This document shows positions 18,735 to 28,150 of a stretch of 64,000 nt of DNA, in pieces (position 1 is the stretch's first letter; each line of letters starts with the position of its first letter). Origin of the DNA: Planctomycetaceae bacterium (GTDB taxonomy: Bacteria > Planctomycetota > Planctomycetia > Planctomycetales > Planctomycetaceae); contig JABURQ010000011.1 in assembly GCA_014762625.1 (NCBI GenBank), positions 1-64,000 of the forward strand, in the 5' to 3' direction. The notes below the pieces were generated by a model. That model saw only the letters and a list, made by a program, of their open reading frames with translations. It did no database searches and had not been told where the DNA came from. A program made the translations under genes and the position numbers.

Positions 18735-19392
18735 GAATTTCTCCCGGCAGAAAAAGGCTCTGCGCTGACTTCCAGGGCAGTATCTGATCTCAATTCGACA
18801 TGCGGGCTCTCGCAGGCGGACAGAAGGACTCAGCGTCCGGTTCACCCGAAATCGAAGCACGCAGTATATACCGGAGTCGCCGACTGCATCAATCGAGTGG
18901 CGGGAGCCCCGTCATCTGTTGTCAGACCGCGCATAAAAAAACGCCCTGTAAAGCATGACGGTTGGTTGCCCCGTGGGGCAGTCAGTGCCTGCGAATGTAT
19001 TGTCTTGTTGCGAAAAGACTCACGGGGCAATCCGCAACGTCTCACACGCCTCACTGTTTGACAACATACTCCTGTTAAGTGGAGAGAGTTCGGTTTCTCA
19101 CGGGGGACTTTCGCGGACGCGAAGCGCCCCAGCCACCTGTTGCTAGTTGCTAATTTGCAGATTCTAGTTTCTGAAACCACTGACTACCCACAACTGACAA
19201 CGAACCAATTCCAAACCGTACACAAAAGCAAATCCTGCGCAAGATGTGAAAAATCGGGCCAAAAACGATCGTTTCCCACTCGCGTTTTGAACTTTGCAAC
19301 TTGAGGTCTTACAAAAAGCCAAAGTTCTAAAACCTCGGGAGTTTTCAAAGAAACAGCGAAATCTCTTTCAGACAGACAGAACAAAAAATCAC
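18735..19392. other. 658-base intergenic region with small inverted repeats
   Basis: It contains TTGCCCCGTG (18966-18975) and its inverse CACGGGGCAA (19021-19030), 45 bases apart, and TTCGCG-GA-CGCGAA near 19108-19121. Neither is followed by a T run. A 112-codon minus-strand frame (18842-19180) lacks any recognisable domain and is not called. Part of this region must hold the asd promoter. Confidence 0.4.
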
Positions 19393-20481
19393 TCACGGAG
19401 GATCGGAATATTTTCTGTCCAGAACCAGACTTTGACCTTGGTTATTGCCGTCCCACGACATCAACCGAATGTAGGCATGATGGTCGAGAACTTCATTAAC
19501 GAACTGCACGTGTCCGTCGCAGTACAGCATGTTGACGCCGCCCGGATGCAGCGAATTCGGAGCGGGAACCCGAGCTTCGATCCCTCCGCTCGGATGGCGG
19601 GCCGCGACGTTAATCGCGTACTGTTCCAGATGCGAAGAGACGATGTACATCGACTCGGCCTTGTGAATGTAGTCGGCCAGTTCTTTCTCGCCCTGATACT
19701 GGATACCATCGTCACCGATCAGGAACAGGCTCGGAGCGGCATACTCGGTCCAGGGAACTACCGGTTGAGAATAGCAGGATTTGCTGTCGATTTCCGCATC
19801 GCTGAGGTAGACAAAATCGCTCCACGGACCGGCGAAAATGTTCTCAGCCGCCAGAAACGTGTCGGAAAGACCGTCGCGATTGGCGATCTGATTGAGTCGT
19901 ACAATCTGGTCATTTTGAAACACACCGGAACCAAAGGAGTGTTCCCATTGCAAGTGTTGACGATATGTGACACTGACGGGAACTTCTGCGACGAGGGTTT
20001 TTTTTGTGAGAGGCGGATATGTACATATGCTGGCACATCCGGTCATGGTGCCACCGTTACCAACATAGGAGACTCCTCCTGGTTGCCCGACGGCGGTCGA
20101 ATCGGAGGGACAAGCAAAGACAGGAATCGAATGAGCGGCGGCGTTGTAGAGGGGATCCTCCTCCATGGATGTCCAGACGAGGTTCTGCTCGATGTACGGC
20201 AGGATTTGTGCGATCCAGGAACGCCGTTCCGCGGGTTCGCCGTTCGGGATCCCCATCAACGGCAGGTTTCCACCATTCGCGTCTGCGAACAGTTGTACGC
20301 CCAGTCCGATGTTTTTCAGATTGTTCATACAGGAGGTTTTTCGCGAACTCTCACGCATCATTTGAATGGCCGGAAGCATGAGTGCAGCCAGCAGTGCAAT
20401 AATGGCGATTACAACGAGTAGTTCGACCAGCGAGAAACCTGAACGGGCAGACTGAGAGTTTACAACCGATGAATTTCGCAT
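19393..20481 (-). CDS. DUF1559 prepilin-type protein (planctomycete pseudopilin-like)
   Basis: The N-terminus carries the type IV prepilin cleavage/methylation signal: GFSLVELLVVIAIIALLAAL, with cleavage expected after the glycine (about residue 14). The rest is the DUF1559 (SBP_bac_10) domain with RESSRKTSCMNNLKNIGLG and a C-terminal LHPGGVNMLYCDGHVQF. Planctomycetes carry many paralogues of this family; their roles are mostly unknown, and pilus-like or secretion structures are assumed. ATG at 20481 gives the usual short lead before the cleavage site; the frame extends 11 codons further. It is a single gene, followed by a long non-coding stretch. Confidence 0.92.
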   Translation of the reverse strand: MRNSSVVNSQSARSGFSLVELLVVIAIIALLAALMLPAIQMMRESSRKTSCMNNLKNIGLGVQLFADANGGNLPLMGIPNGEPAERRSWIAQILPYIEQNLVWTSMEEDPLYNAAAHSIPVFACPSDSTAVGQPGGVSYVGNGGTMTGCASICTYPPLTKKTLVAEVPVSVTYRQHLQWEHSFGSGVFQNDQIVRLNQIANRDGLSDTFLAAENIFAGPWSDFVYLSDAEIDSKSCYSQPVVPWTEYAAPSLFLIGDDGIQYQGEKELADYIHKAESMYIVSSHLEQYAINVAARHPSGGIEARVPAPNSLHPGGVNMLYCDGHVQFVNEVLDHHAYIRLMSWDGNNQGQSLVLDRKYSDPP

Positions 20482-20607
20482 AGGATGACTTTCGAGATAA
20501 GAGCCATATGTCAATCAGGCGAGGTTTGCACACTAGCATACCATGTTGCCTGAAAGGCTCTGCACGGAAATACTGTAAATTTTCGCAATGAGCGATCGGG
20601 GGAAACG

Positions 20608-21273
20608 CTAGGGGGAGAGCCTGTGTTCGGCCAAAAGATCGTAGATCAACGGATCGGCGAGACTCTCAGCGATATGGGTAGCGGTCGAGAAATCGTGAGA
20701 GGCGGTGTGACGATGGGGGACGGAGATCGTGATGGCGCCTGCCGAGGAGGCGGCTTTGGTGCCGGCTTCGCTGTCTTCAAAGACGATCATTTCAGTTGGT
20801 GGGACGCCGAGTCGTTCCGCCGCCAGGAGGTAGATATCGGGTTCCGGCTTGCCGCGTTCGACATCTTCCTGAGTGCAGGTGGTATCGAATTGGGATCGCA
20901 GATCGTAGCGACCGAGCAAGTCTTCAACGTAGGCCCGGTGCGACGAAGTGGCGACGGCTGTCGGTAGCGGAAGAGACTTGATGTGAGCGAGCAGATCGAA
21001 CAGTCCGGGCATCGGTTGCAGATGGTCGTCGAGCAATCCCATGAAAATTTCCTGCGACTCCTCGATGAGCGCGTCGATTGATTCGTCCAGGCCCGTCATG
21101 TCGAGCAGATTGCGAAACGCTTCCGGAGCGCGACGACCGAGCATCGAATTCCGGATCTCGTCGGTCATTTTCAGAGCGCGGCGTTCGAGCAATTCGTTGC
21201 CGGCAATGTCGAACACATCCTCGGTGTTAAACATCAACCCGTCGAGGTCGAAGACGGCGGCGGAAATCGGCAT
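20608..21273 (-). CDS. HAD phosphatase (beta-PGM/phosphoglycolate phosphatase-like), last gene of the glycolate operon
   Basis: 221 residues of the HAD superfamily with an N-proximal helical cap. Motif I is FDLDGLMFNTED (nucleophile D in DLDG), motif II TSSHR, the lysine motif KPEPDIYLLAAERLG, and motif III VFEDSEAG. It overlaps the glcF stop by one base and is translationally coupled to it. Its sequence type is the beta-phosphoglucomutase/Gph group. Because it sits after glcD, glcE and glcF, 2-phosphoglycolate phosphatase (making glycolate) is the most attractive role, but sequence alone does not fix the substrate. Confidence 0.85.
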   Translation of the reverse strand: MPISAAVFDLDGLMFNTEDVFDIAGNELLERRALKMTDEIRNSMLGRRAPEAFRNLLDMTGLDESIDALIEESQEIFMGLLDDHLQPMPGLFDLLAHIKSLPLPTAVATSSHRAYVEDLLGRYDLRSQFDTTCTQEDVERGKPEPDIYLLAAERLGVPPTEMIVFEDSEAGTKAASSAGAITISVPHRHTASHDFSTATHIAESLADPLIYDLLAEHRLSP

Positions 21274-22646
21274 CAGACGGAGTCCTCAAGTGAGACGCCG
21301 CGATAACTGCGGTCGAGCAAGTCGATCGGATGGTAGACCGGCAACGGTTCGCCCGACTTTTTCAGGACCGCCTGAATCTGGAGCGAGCAGCCGGCATTTC
21401 CCGTGATCACGGCTTGCGGTTCCGCCTTGCGGATATTGTCTACTTTTCGCGCACCGAGCCGATCGGCCATTTCCGGTTCGGTGAGATTGTAACTTCCCGC
21501 CGCCCCGCAACAGATTTCCGACTCAGCGAGCGGCACGAGCTTCAGGCCGGGGATCAGGGAGAGCAATTCGCGGGGTTGCGAACGAATTTGTTGGGCGTGA
21601 CAGAGGTGGCAGGCATCGTGGTAAACTGCCGAAAGCGGTATATCGCCGGTCGGCTCCCGAGGACCGAGTTCCACAAGGAACTCAGAAACGTCCTTCACTT
21701 TTTCGGTGAACCGGGAGAGGAGTGAAGCGGTTTCGACGTCCGTGCCGTCGATTTCTTCGGCGAGATGATGATAATCCTTGAGCATTGCGCCGCAGCCTGC
21801 CACGTTGATGACAATTGCGTCGAGGTCTTCCTCCAGAAAGGCTGTTGCGTTCCGACGGGCAAAGTCGAGTGCGGGTTGGTCGGCACCGGAGTGGTAGTGA
21901 ATCGCACCGCAGCAAGCTTGCGTCTCGGGAATCACCACTTCGCAGCCGTTCTCTTGCAGCACGCGAGCGGTCGCGCGATTGGTTTGCGAAAACATCGCTT
22001 CCGCGACACAGCCGGTGAAGAGACCGACGCGGGCTCGCTGTTCCCCTTTGGCGGGCAGGACGCGGGGGAATTTCGCCCCAGATGGTTGCAGTTGCGGAAG
22101 CTGCTGGTACAGGCGTCGCAGTTTACTGGGTAGCAGTTTGGGGAGGCCCACCGCATCAATCAGGCGATCCAGTTTCAGCGTTTGCATCAACCGGGCCGGT
22201 GCCAACGCCCATTTGAGTTTGTTCGGATAAGGAAACAGACCATGCAGGAAAAGTTTTTCGAACCAGCTTCCGGTTCCCTTCCCTGCCGCGGCGTCGCGTT
22301 TATGCGTATCGACGCGGAACGGTTCAATCAACCGACCATACTGGACCCCCGACGGGCACGCGGTCTCACAACTCCGGCAATCGAGGCAGAGGTCGAGGTG
22401 TCGCTGAACAGTGTCGGTCAACTCGATCCGCCCATCGACGACCGAACGCATCAGGTAGATCCGTCCGCGCGGCGAGTTGTTTTCGTCGCCTGTCTCCAGA
22501 TATGTGGGGCAGGCTGAGGTGCACAACCCGCAATGTACGCAGTCGAGAAACTTAGTGTATTCAATCTGACCACCCACAATCGGAAGCGTAGAATCTCCTT
22601 GCGGTGTGTTTGTTGGTGGTGAAGTTGTGGAGGACGGATTATTCAA
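21273..22646 (-). CDS. glcF: Glycolate oxidase iron-sulfur subunit GlcF
   Basis: 457 residues. Two 4Fe-4S binding motifs are near the N-terminus: CVHCGLCTSACP (about 37-48) and CLDCRSCETACP (about 87-98). Two CCG-type motifs (CCGAIHYHSG and CCGAAGSYN) follow, as in the GlcF/HdrD family. GlcF passes electrons from the GlcD/GlcE flavoproteins to the membrane quinone pool. The assigned start is a TTG at 22646 overlapping the end of glcE; a start nearer the first cysteine cluster cannot be excluded. It lies between glcE and the HAD gene. Confidence 0.92.
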   Translation of the reverse strand: MNNPSSTTSPPTNTPQGDSTLPIVGGQIEYTKFLDCVHCGLCTSACPTYLETGDENNSPRGRIYLMRSVVDGRIELTDTVQRHLDLCLDCRSCETACPSGVQYGRLIEPFRVDTHKRDAAAGKGTGSWFEKLFLHGLFPYPNKLKWALAPARLMQTLKLDRLIDAVGLPKLLPSKLRRLYQQLPQLQPSGAKFPRVLPAKGEQRARVGLFTGCVAEAMFSQTNRATARVLQENGCEVVIPETQACCGAIHYHSGADQPALDFARRNATAFLEEDLDAIVINVAGCGAMLKDYHHLAEEIDGTDVETASLLSRFTEKVKDVSEFLVELGPREPTGDIPLSAVYHDACHLCHAQQIRSQPRELLSLIPGLKLVPLAESEICCGAAGSYNLTEPEMADRLGARKVDNIRKAEPQAVITGNAGCSLQIQAVLKKSGEPLPVYHPIDLLDRSYRGVSLEDSV

Positions 22647-23874
22647 AAGGTGTCGCTCCCGAATTGAGGAGTCCCAGCGGGTCGAGTGATTGTTTGATCG
22701 TTTTCATGAGACGCCAGGAGTCTTCGGGGTGCCCCCACCAATTAACGTCATTGGCGATCGATTCGTCAGCGTTTAGAAGAATTAGGTTCCCCCCCTGCTC
22801 CGACGCTTTTGTCGTCAATTCGGACAGCTGCGTTGTTTGAGAATCGGGGCCGAGGTCGTCGGAGAGATGACCGATCACAATTCCGTTTCCCATCCGGGCG
22901 ATGGCACTGATATCTCGTTGGGTGCAGAATTCCAGAAACGAAGCGACTTGGGAAGGACACATGTTGGATTGAAACGTCGCGGGGACATCCCCACCGTCCG
23001 GGAATTCAGTCAGAGTTCCCAACAGGACCGACGAAGAATCTTCCCCGACTTCTTCGACCGAACGGATTCCCAGTTCCGCGATTTCCGAACGGAGCGTACC
23101 GATCTGCCACAGCAATTCCTGTTGAGTGCCTTCATAGATGATCAGCAAGACCGGATTTTTGGTGGGAAAGCTGATTCGAGCATCGGCCACGATGAATTTG
23201 CAAGCTTCCGGGGTGAAAGCTTCCATCGCGACCGGGCGGGTCGCTGAAGTCAGCAATCGTTCGGCGACTCGATCGACGGTTTGAAATGAATCGCAGTTGA
23301 TCCAGACCGCTTCGAGGGAAGGTTGTTTCGGTTTCACCTTCAGAGTAACTTCGGTCAGGACACCTAAAGTGCCTCGCGATCCGATCATCAACTTGCAGAG
23401 ATCGTAGCCGGCGACGTTTTTGACGACACGTCCCCCCGCATGGAAGTTTCGCCCTTCCGCATCGACGGCTGACATTCCGATTAGATAGTCGCGGAATGTT
23501 CCCTGTGCGAATCGTCTCGGACCGCTGACGTTACAGGCAATTGCGCCGCCGATGGTGGCGCGTTGCGAATGAGAGATGTCGAGAGGGAGTTCCTGATTCT
23601 GTTCCGCGAGAATCTGCTTCAAATCGGTCATTCGCAGACCGGAACCGACAGTGATCGTCATATCGCGGGCCGGGTAGTCAATAACACCTGTGAGATTCTG
23701 AGTGGAGAGCAATATTCCCGCTTGTCGCCTGTGCCCCAGAAACTGTAACGCAGTTCGGCCTCCTACGGGAAAGATGGGAGTTTTATTGTCTGTGGCATTT
23801 TCGCGCAGAAAGCGACTCAATTCCTTGGCGGAAGCGGGCGCGAATTCGGATTTTGTCTCCTGAGTGTCGGACAT
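22639..23874 (-). CDS. glcE: Glycolate oxidase FAD-binding subunit GlcE
   Basis: 411 residues with one PCMH-type FAD domain. Visible are ITVGSGLRMTDLKQIL, then ATIGGAIACNVSGPRRFAQGT (FAD contact) and GRVVKNVAGYDLCKLMIGSRGTLG. GlcE is a shorter paralogue of GlcD and is needed for the glycolate dehydrogenase complex. It follows glcD with 12 bases between and overlaps glcF by 8. ATG at 23874. Confidence 0.92.
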   Translation of the reverse strand: MSDTQETKSEFAPASAKELSRFLRENATDNKTPIFPVGGRTALQFLGHRRQAGILLSTQNLTGVIDYPARDMTITVGSGLRMTDLKQILAEQNQELPLDISHSQRATIGGAIACNVSGPRRFAQGTFRDYLIGMSAVDAEGRNFHAGGRVVKNVAGYDLCKLMIGSRGTLGVLTEVTLKVKPKQPSLEAVWINCDSFQTVDRVAERLLTSATRPVAMEAFTPEACKFIVADARISFPTKNPVLLIIYEGTQQELLWQIGTLRSEIAELGIRSVEEVGEDSSSVLLGTLTEFPDGGDVPATFQSNMCPSQVASFLEFCTQRDISAIARMGNGIVIGHLSDDLGPDSQTTQLSELTTKASEQGGNLILLNADESIANDVNWWGHPEDSWRLMKTIKQSLDPLGLLNSGATPFE

Positions 23875-23886
23875 GTTTTACGAAAT

Positions 23887-25347
23887 TCAGGCGTGGGCCT
23901 GTTTTCCTGGATGGCTTCGTTCGATGTGTTCCATTCCACACGCCCCGGCTGTGGGTAACATTTTGCTGGGACTGCAATTCCCTTTGGGGTTCATAGCGAT
24001 TCGGATCCGTCCCATCACCTCAAGATCTTCTTCTGTGAAGAGACGACTCATGAAACTGATCTTCTCGACACCGATTCCATGTTCTCCCGTGACGCTGCCG
24101 CCGAGGTCGATACAGCGGTTGAGGATTTCGTCACTGGCTTGCATGACTCGTTGAATCTGTTCCGGATCGCGTTCGTCAAAAAGGAGAATCGGATGTATGT
24201 TGCCGTCCCCCGCATGAAAGACATTCACCACACGAATGCCGTGCCGCTCGGAAGACTCGGTAATGAAGTCCAGGATCTCTGGGAGCTTGGTTCGAGGAAC
24301 GACACCATCCTGCGTGCAGTAACTCGGACTGAGGCGACCGATGGCACCGAAGGCTTGTTTGCGACATTTCCAAAGGAGTTGCCGTTCCTGTTCGGTTTGA
24401 GCGCGTCGGACTTCTCTGGCTCCATTTTCGGTGCAGAGTTGTTCGATCTGTCGAACTTCTTCTTCGACAGAGATTTCCAATCCATCGGTTTCGATCAGCA
24501 ACACCGCCCCCGCATCGAGTGGGAATCCGAAATGGAAGGCGTCTTCGAGAGCGGCGATGATTCCCTGGTCCATCATTTCCAGAGCTGCCGGAATGATTCC
24601 TGCTCCAATAATGGCTGAGATGGTTTCTGTCGCGTCTTTGACGGTTTCGAACACTCCTAACAGAGTCCGATGAGCTGCGGGATCACGGGTTAAGCGGACC
24701 CAGATTTTGGTACAGATCCCGAAGGTGCCCTCGCTGCCGACAAAGAGCCCCGTCAGGTCGTAACCGGGCGATTCCTCTTCAGGCCCGCCGATCTGAATAA
24801 TCTCTCCCTGAGGGGAAACAAACTCGATCCCCAGGACGTGATTGACCGTCACGCCGTATTTTAGCGTGTGCGGGCCTCCGGAGTTTGTGGCGACGTTGCC
24901 TCCCAGCGTGCAGGCTCCCTGACTGGAGGGATCGGGGGCGTAATGATAACCACTGCCTTTCAGTGCTTGCGTCAGGTGCACATTAACGAGGCCCGGCTGT
25001 ACGACTGCGTAGCGATCCCGATAGTTGATTTCCAGAATGTCATGCATCCGGGTCAATGTAATCATGACTCCGCCGCCGACTGGTAAAGTACCGCCAGCCA
25101 GAGATGTCCCTGCACCACGGGGGACGAAGGGGACTTCGAGTTCATTACAGATTCGGACTAGCGCAACGATCTGGTCGCGCGATTCTGGAAACACAACGAC
25201 ATCGGGAACCTTCTTTTCGACAACGTAGCCATCGCATTCATAAACAATCAATTCTTCAGGGCGATAGAGCAGAGCTTCCTCTCCCACGACGTCGCGAAAT
25301 CTGCGAATCAGTTGTTGAGCGGTTGTTTCGGTCGCGGAGGAGGACAT
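23887..25347 (-). CDS. glcD: Glycolate oxidase subunit GlcD (FAD-linked oxidase)
   Basis: From ATG 25347 the protein has 486 residues, normal for GlcD. The FAD-binding domain shows VPRGAGTSLAGGTLPVGGGV and PDPSSQGACTLGGNVATNSGG. The C-terminal FAD-oxidase domain has VFHAGDGNIHP and SVTGEHGIGVEK. It oxidises glycolate (or D-lactate) to the 2-oxo acid with GlcE and GlcF. A 16-residue longer form starting at 25395 would overlap the flavin-reductase stop by four bases, so translational coupling is possible. It is the first of the glcD-glcE-glcF-HAD set. Confidence 0.93.
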   Translation of the reverse strand: MSSSATETTAQQLIRRFRDVVGEEALLYRPEELIVYECDGYVVEKKVPDVVVFPESRDQIVALVRICNELEVPFVPRGAGTSLAGGTLPVGGGVMITLTRMHDILEINYRDRYAVVQPGLVNVHLTQALKGSGYHYAPDPSSQGACTLGGNVATNSGGPHTLKYGVTVNHVLGIEFVSPQGEIIQIGGPEEESPGYDLTGLFVGSEGTFGICTKIWVRLTRDPAAHRTLLGVFETVKDATETISAIIGAGIIPAALEMMDQGIIAALEDAFHFGFPLDAGAVLLIETDGLEISVEEEVRQIEQLCTENGAREVRRAQTEQERQLLWKCRKQAFGAIGRLSPSYCTQDGVVPRTKLPEILDFITESSERHGIRVVNVFHAGDGNIHPILLFDERDPEQIQRVMQASDEILNRCIDLGGSVTGEHGIGVEKISFMSRLFTEEDLEVMGRIRIAMNPKGNCSPSKMLPTAGACGMEHIERSHPGKQAHA

Positions 25348-25391
25348 GCGGTTGTCTTTTATGGGGGACAGTCTGACGAGAGAGAGCTCGA

Positions 25392-25904
25392 TCAATAACT
25401 GAATCCGTTTTTACGAATGTGAACGTACGGCTCATCCTCATCGAAGGCGGCTCCTTGCAGAGCATTTTCGATCTGGAGAAAGAATATTGTATGATCGCCA
25501 ACGACGCATTGTTGAGTCACTGTTCCTTCCAGAGAGCCCATCGATTCCGATAACAGGGGGACACCAGTCGTGCCACGCGAGACTTCGAATCCTTCAAACG
25601 CCGGAACTTCCGGATCGAATCCCTTGCCGAACTGCTTAAAGAATTTGCCACTTTGAGCTTTGCCGACCAGAGAAACCGCAGCGGCGGGAGACTTTGTCAG
25701 CCATTCACCGAGATAACGCTTGGAGTTTACGGCGACCGAAATAATAGGTGGTTCGAAGGAGGCTTGCTGGACCCAACTTGCCAGCATACCAGTTTCATTC
25801 CCTTCCCCATCCGAGGCGGTCAGGATAAAGACACCGCTGGGAGTTTTACCCAAAATGGGAGCGATCGTCTGTCGTTGTTCTTCGCTGAGTTCAGTCGTTG
25901 ACAT
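25392..25904 (-). CDS. Flavin reductase family (FMN-binding split-barrel) protein
   Basis: 170 residues matching the flavin reductase-like domain: PSGVFILTASDGEGNETGMLASWVQQ at the N-terminus, PPIISVAVNSKRY, and VGDHTIFFLQIENA near the end. These proteins bind FMN and reduce it with NAD(P)H or serve as small flavoproteins. It is the promoter-proximal gene of the glycolate operon, 44 bases from (or overlapping) glcD. A direct role in glycolate oxidation is not established; it might supply or recycle flavin. ATG at 25904. Confidence 0.85.
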   Translation of the reverse strand: MSTTELSEEQRQTIAPILGKTPSGVFILTASDGEGNETGMLASWVQQASFEPPIISVAVNSKRYLGEWLTKSPAAAVSLVGKAQSGKFFKQFGKGFDPEVPAFEGFEVSRGTTGVPLLSESMGSLEGTVTQQCVVGDHTIFFLQIENALQGAAFDEDEPYVHIRKNGFSY

Positions 25905-26047
25905 CGTGATTCCGGATGACGGTCTAGGTTTAAGAATTATATATATTCTAAGGCCCAGTCACGACGATGCAACGATGGCGCAGAAATTGTTCGGCGATGA
26001 GGTGGAATGAGAAGCACCTATCGCTGAGACAGTTTAGCAGAGAGACG

Positions 26048-26335
26048 TTATTGCAGCGAGCGATCCTGACTCTGGACGAGTTGAGAAGGATTCTGGGGTG
26101 ATGGCAGAGCAATCCGGCCTTCTTCAAGAGCCTGGAGCTTTTGTTCTGTGACCCCGAGAAGCAAAGCTTCTTCTCTTTGAGAGACAATCTGATGAGTCAG
26201 TTTTTCCTGTTCCGCGCGGAGGGACAGCATTTCCTGTTGGAGAGAACGGTTGTCCTGTTCGATCTCGATGCCCACCAGGGAAACAAGAACCACCAAGACA
26301 ACAGAAACCAGGAATCGGAAGTACATGAATCGCAC
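26048..26335 (-). CDS. Small membrane coiled-coil protein in FtsL position (FtsL/DivIC-like)
   Basis: 95 residues. A single N-terminal transmembrane segment (about 5-22, FLVSVVLVVLVSLVGI) is followed by a heptad-like coiled coil (about 25-70) and a polar tail. This is the topology and size of FtsL. It is the fourth gene after mraZ, rsmH and the LysM gene, the place where ftsL stands in classical dcw clusters. FtsL sequences are too divergent for assignment by eye, so this is inference from topology and position. It lies 28 bases after the LysM stop. Confidence 0.6.
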   Translation of the reverse strand: MRFMYFRFLVSVVLVVLVSLVGIEIEQDNRSLQQEMLSLRAEQEKLTHQIVSQREEALLLGVTEQKLQALEEGRIALPSPQNPSQLVQSQDRSLQ

Positions 26336-26363
26336 CGTACGTTGAGCGGAAAATATCAGGGAG

Positions 26364-28139
26364 TCATTCCCCTACAATTTTCACTCGGCTCGCGTCGCGG
26401 GGGAGCTTCAGTAACGTCCCAATTTTCAATTTGTTCGGGTCGGGAAGGGATTGGCGGTTGAGCTCGTAAATCTGGATCCAACGGCTGGCGCGTCCCAGGT
26501 ATTTTTGAGCAATGCCCGTAAGAGTGTCATTTTTTTGAATCCGATACATGGGAGCCCCCGACTCATCATTAAAAAAAGACTGCTTTTCTTCGGCGGAAGT
26601 CTTCAGAATGTTCGATCGAGCCGGAGCCGGTTTCGCGGTCGTCAGATTTGGGTATCGACGTTCTAATTCTGCAGTCGGTGGGATTTGAATGCGAGCCCCC
26701 TCGGTCATATTCTGAGGATTGGGGATCGTCTTTGAATTAAATTCTGCGAGTGCGCGATAATACAGAGGCGTTCCATAGGCATTTCGGGAAATGTTCCAGT
26801 AGCTGTCGCCGGATTGAATTTGATACGTCCCATCCTCCTGTAAGTGGAATGGTTTCGATTTTCGCTTGGTGGTCACCGCTGGTTTCGCAAACGGATCGTC
26901 CGTCATCATCAGCGGGTCGGACGGTTGCTTGGGCTTTGAGGAGGCATCCAATTCAGCCAGAGTCCCTTTTCTTGGTTTGGTTTCTGGAAACTCAGGAGCG
27001 ACGCTGGTGATGCTTGATGCTTGAGCGGAGCCTGCCGGAACCGACTGGAACTCTCCAAAAGGGTCTTTGGTGGAATTATGGGACTTTCTGCTTGGAACCG
27101 GCTCAAGAATCGGCAGAGGGTCCTGATAAGATTCTGCGTCAGCCACAGGACTCTCTCCGGTTCCCTGCGGAGGGATGATGGCGGGAACCGCTTTCGGAGA
27201 AGCGCTCAAGGGATTGGGCTCTTCTTTTTCCAGATCAGATGATCCCAAGGCTGGCGTCTTCATCTCGCCATTCAGAACCGTTTTGGAAGGCTCGTTCATT
27301 TCCTGGGCGGGTTGATCAGCGAACGGATCGACTCCCGCGGCAAACGGATCGTCGGCTTCGGAATGGCTCTGCTCTGCATCAGCGACAGCGTTATCAGGGC
27401 TCGTTTTCTCTGGTGAAGATTCATCGAGACTCGGGAATTCGACGACTTTATCGGGCTTTGCGTTTTCGGCTTCGGTAACCTTCATTTCGGGACCGAAGGG
27501 ATCAAATGGGTCAGCCTCATCGGAGGGGAGCGTTGTCTCAGGTTTCTCAGTTTTGTTCGAAGAATCCTGATCAGCAACGATGTCATTCCCAAACGGATCG
27601 AAAGGATCGGATTTCTGTTCTGACTTCGAAGGCTCATTTTCAGTCGGTAGAACCGCAATCGACGCGGGAGATTCCTCCGGAACTTCGAGCGTAGGAATAT
27701 TGGCTTTTTTCGGTTCATCGATGGCCCCCGAAGCCGCAAAGGGATTGTCATCGAACTTGGACTCCGAGACCGAAAACCCATTGGCCGGTTGCGTTGTGTT
27801 CTTAACGGGAGGTTCGGCCTGACCGGTGAACGGGTCTTTGTCGAGTGACTCGGATTCGGTAATTATTGAACCTGTGGGATTAGAAGGATCTTGGGGAGAA
27901 GAGTTCGGCTTGAGAATTGGGGCTTCTTCTTCCTTTATCTGTTTGCCCTTTTCAGCCAGTTGTTCCGTCTCTTGGTGCTTCCATTGTTGCCAGACCATGA
28001 AGCCGAAACCACAGATCAGGATACCGATCAGCGACAACCCTGCTTTGGCTTCGAGGCTGAAGAATCCGTCCTCTTGATTGCGCTCTGATTGTGAGTCAGT
28101 ATTTGTCGGATCGTCCTGCGCGGTTTTTTCATTCGACAT
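26364..28139 (-). CDS. Membrane-anchored LysM protein with long DPF-repeat linker
   Basis: 591 residues from ATG 28139. A transmembrane segment (LSLIGILICGFGFMVWQQW) lies near residues 35-53. A long acidic, Pro/Ser-rich linker carries repeated DPF motifs (DPFDPFG, NPFAASG, DPFAAGVDPFADQP). Two LysM domains lie at the C-terminus: YQIQSGDSYWNISRNAYG and YRIQKNDTLTGIAQKYLG, each with its PNP/LPDP segment. LysM binds GlcNAc polymers, so the protein likely tethers the inner membrane to peptidoglycan. A frame extension to 28271 would overlap rsmH by 121 bases and is rejected as the start, although an AGGA lies in front of it. The gene sits between rsmH and the FtsL-like gene. Confidence 0.82.
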   Translation of the reverse strand: MSNEKTAQDDPTNTDSQSERNQEDGFFSLEAKAGLSLIGILICGFGFMVWQQWKHQETEQLAEKGKQIKEEEAPILKPNSSPQDPSNPTGSIITESESLDKDPFTGQAEPPVKNTTQPANGFSVSESKFDDNPFAASGAIDEPKKANIPTLEVPEESPASIAVLPTENEPSKSEQKSDPFDPFGNDIVADQDSSNKTEKPETTLPSDEADPFDPFGPEMKVTEAENAKPDKVVEFPSLDESSPEKTSPDNAVADAEQSHSEADDPFAAGVDPFADQPAQEMNEPSKTVLNGEMKTPALGSSDLEKEEPNPLSASPKAVPAIIPPQGTGESPVADAESYQDPLPILEPVPSRKSHNSTKDPFGEFQSVPAGSAQASSITSVAPEFPETKPRKGTLAELDASSKPKQPSDPLMMTDDPFAKPAVTTKRKSKPFHLQEDGTYQIQSGDSYWNISRNAYGTPLYYRALAEFNSKTIPNPQNMTEGARIQIPPTAELERRYPNLTTAKPAPARSNILKTSAEEKQSFFNDESGAPMYRIQKNDTLTGIAQKYLGRASRWIQIYELNRQSLPDPNKLKIGTLLKLPRDASRVKIVGE

Positions 28140-28150
28140 GGTGGCATCAT

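Noticed and set aside
18842-19180. 112-codon minus-strand frame upstream of asd
   Set aside because: Random-looking sequence over inverted repeats; no start signal.
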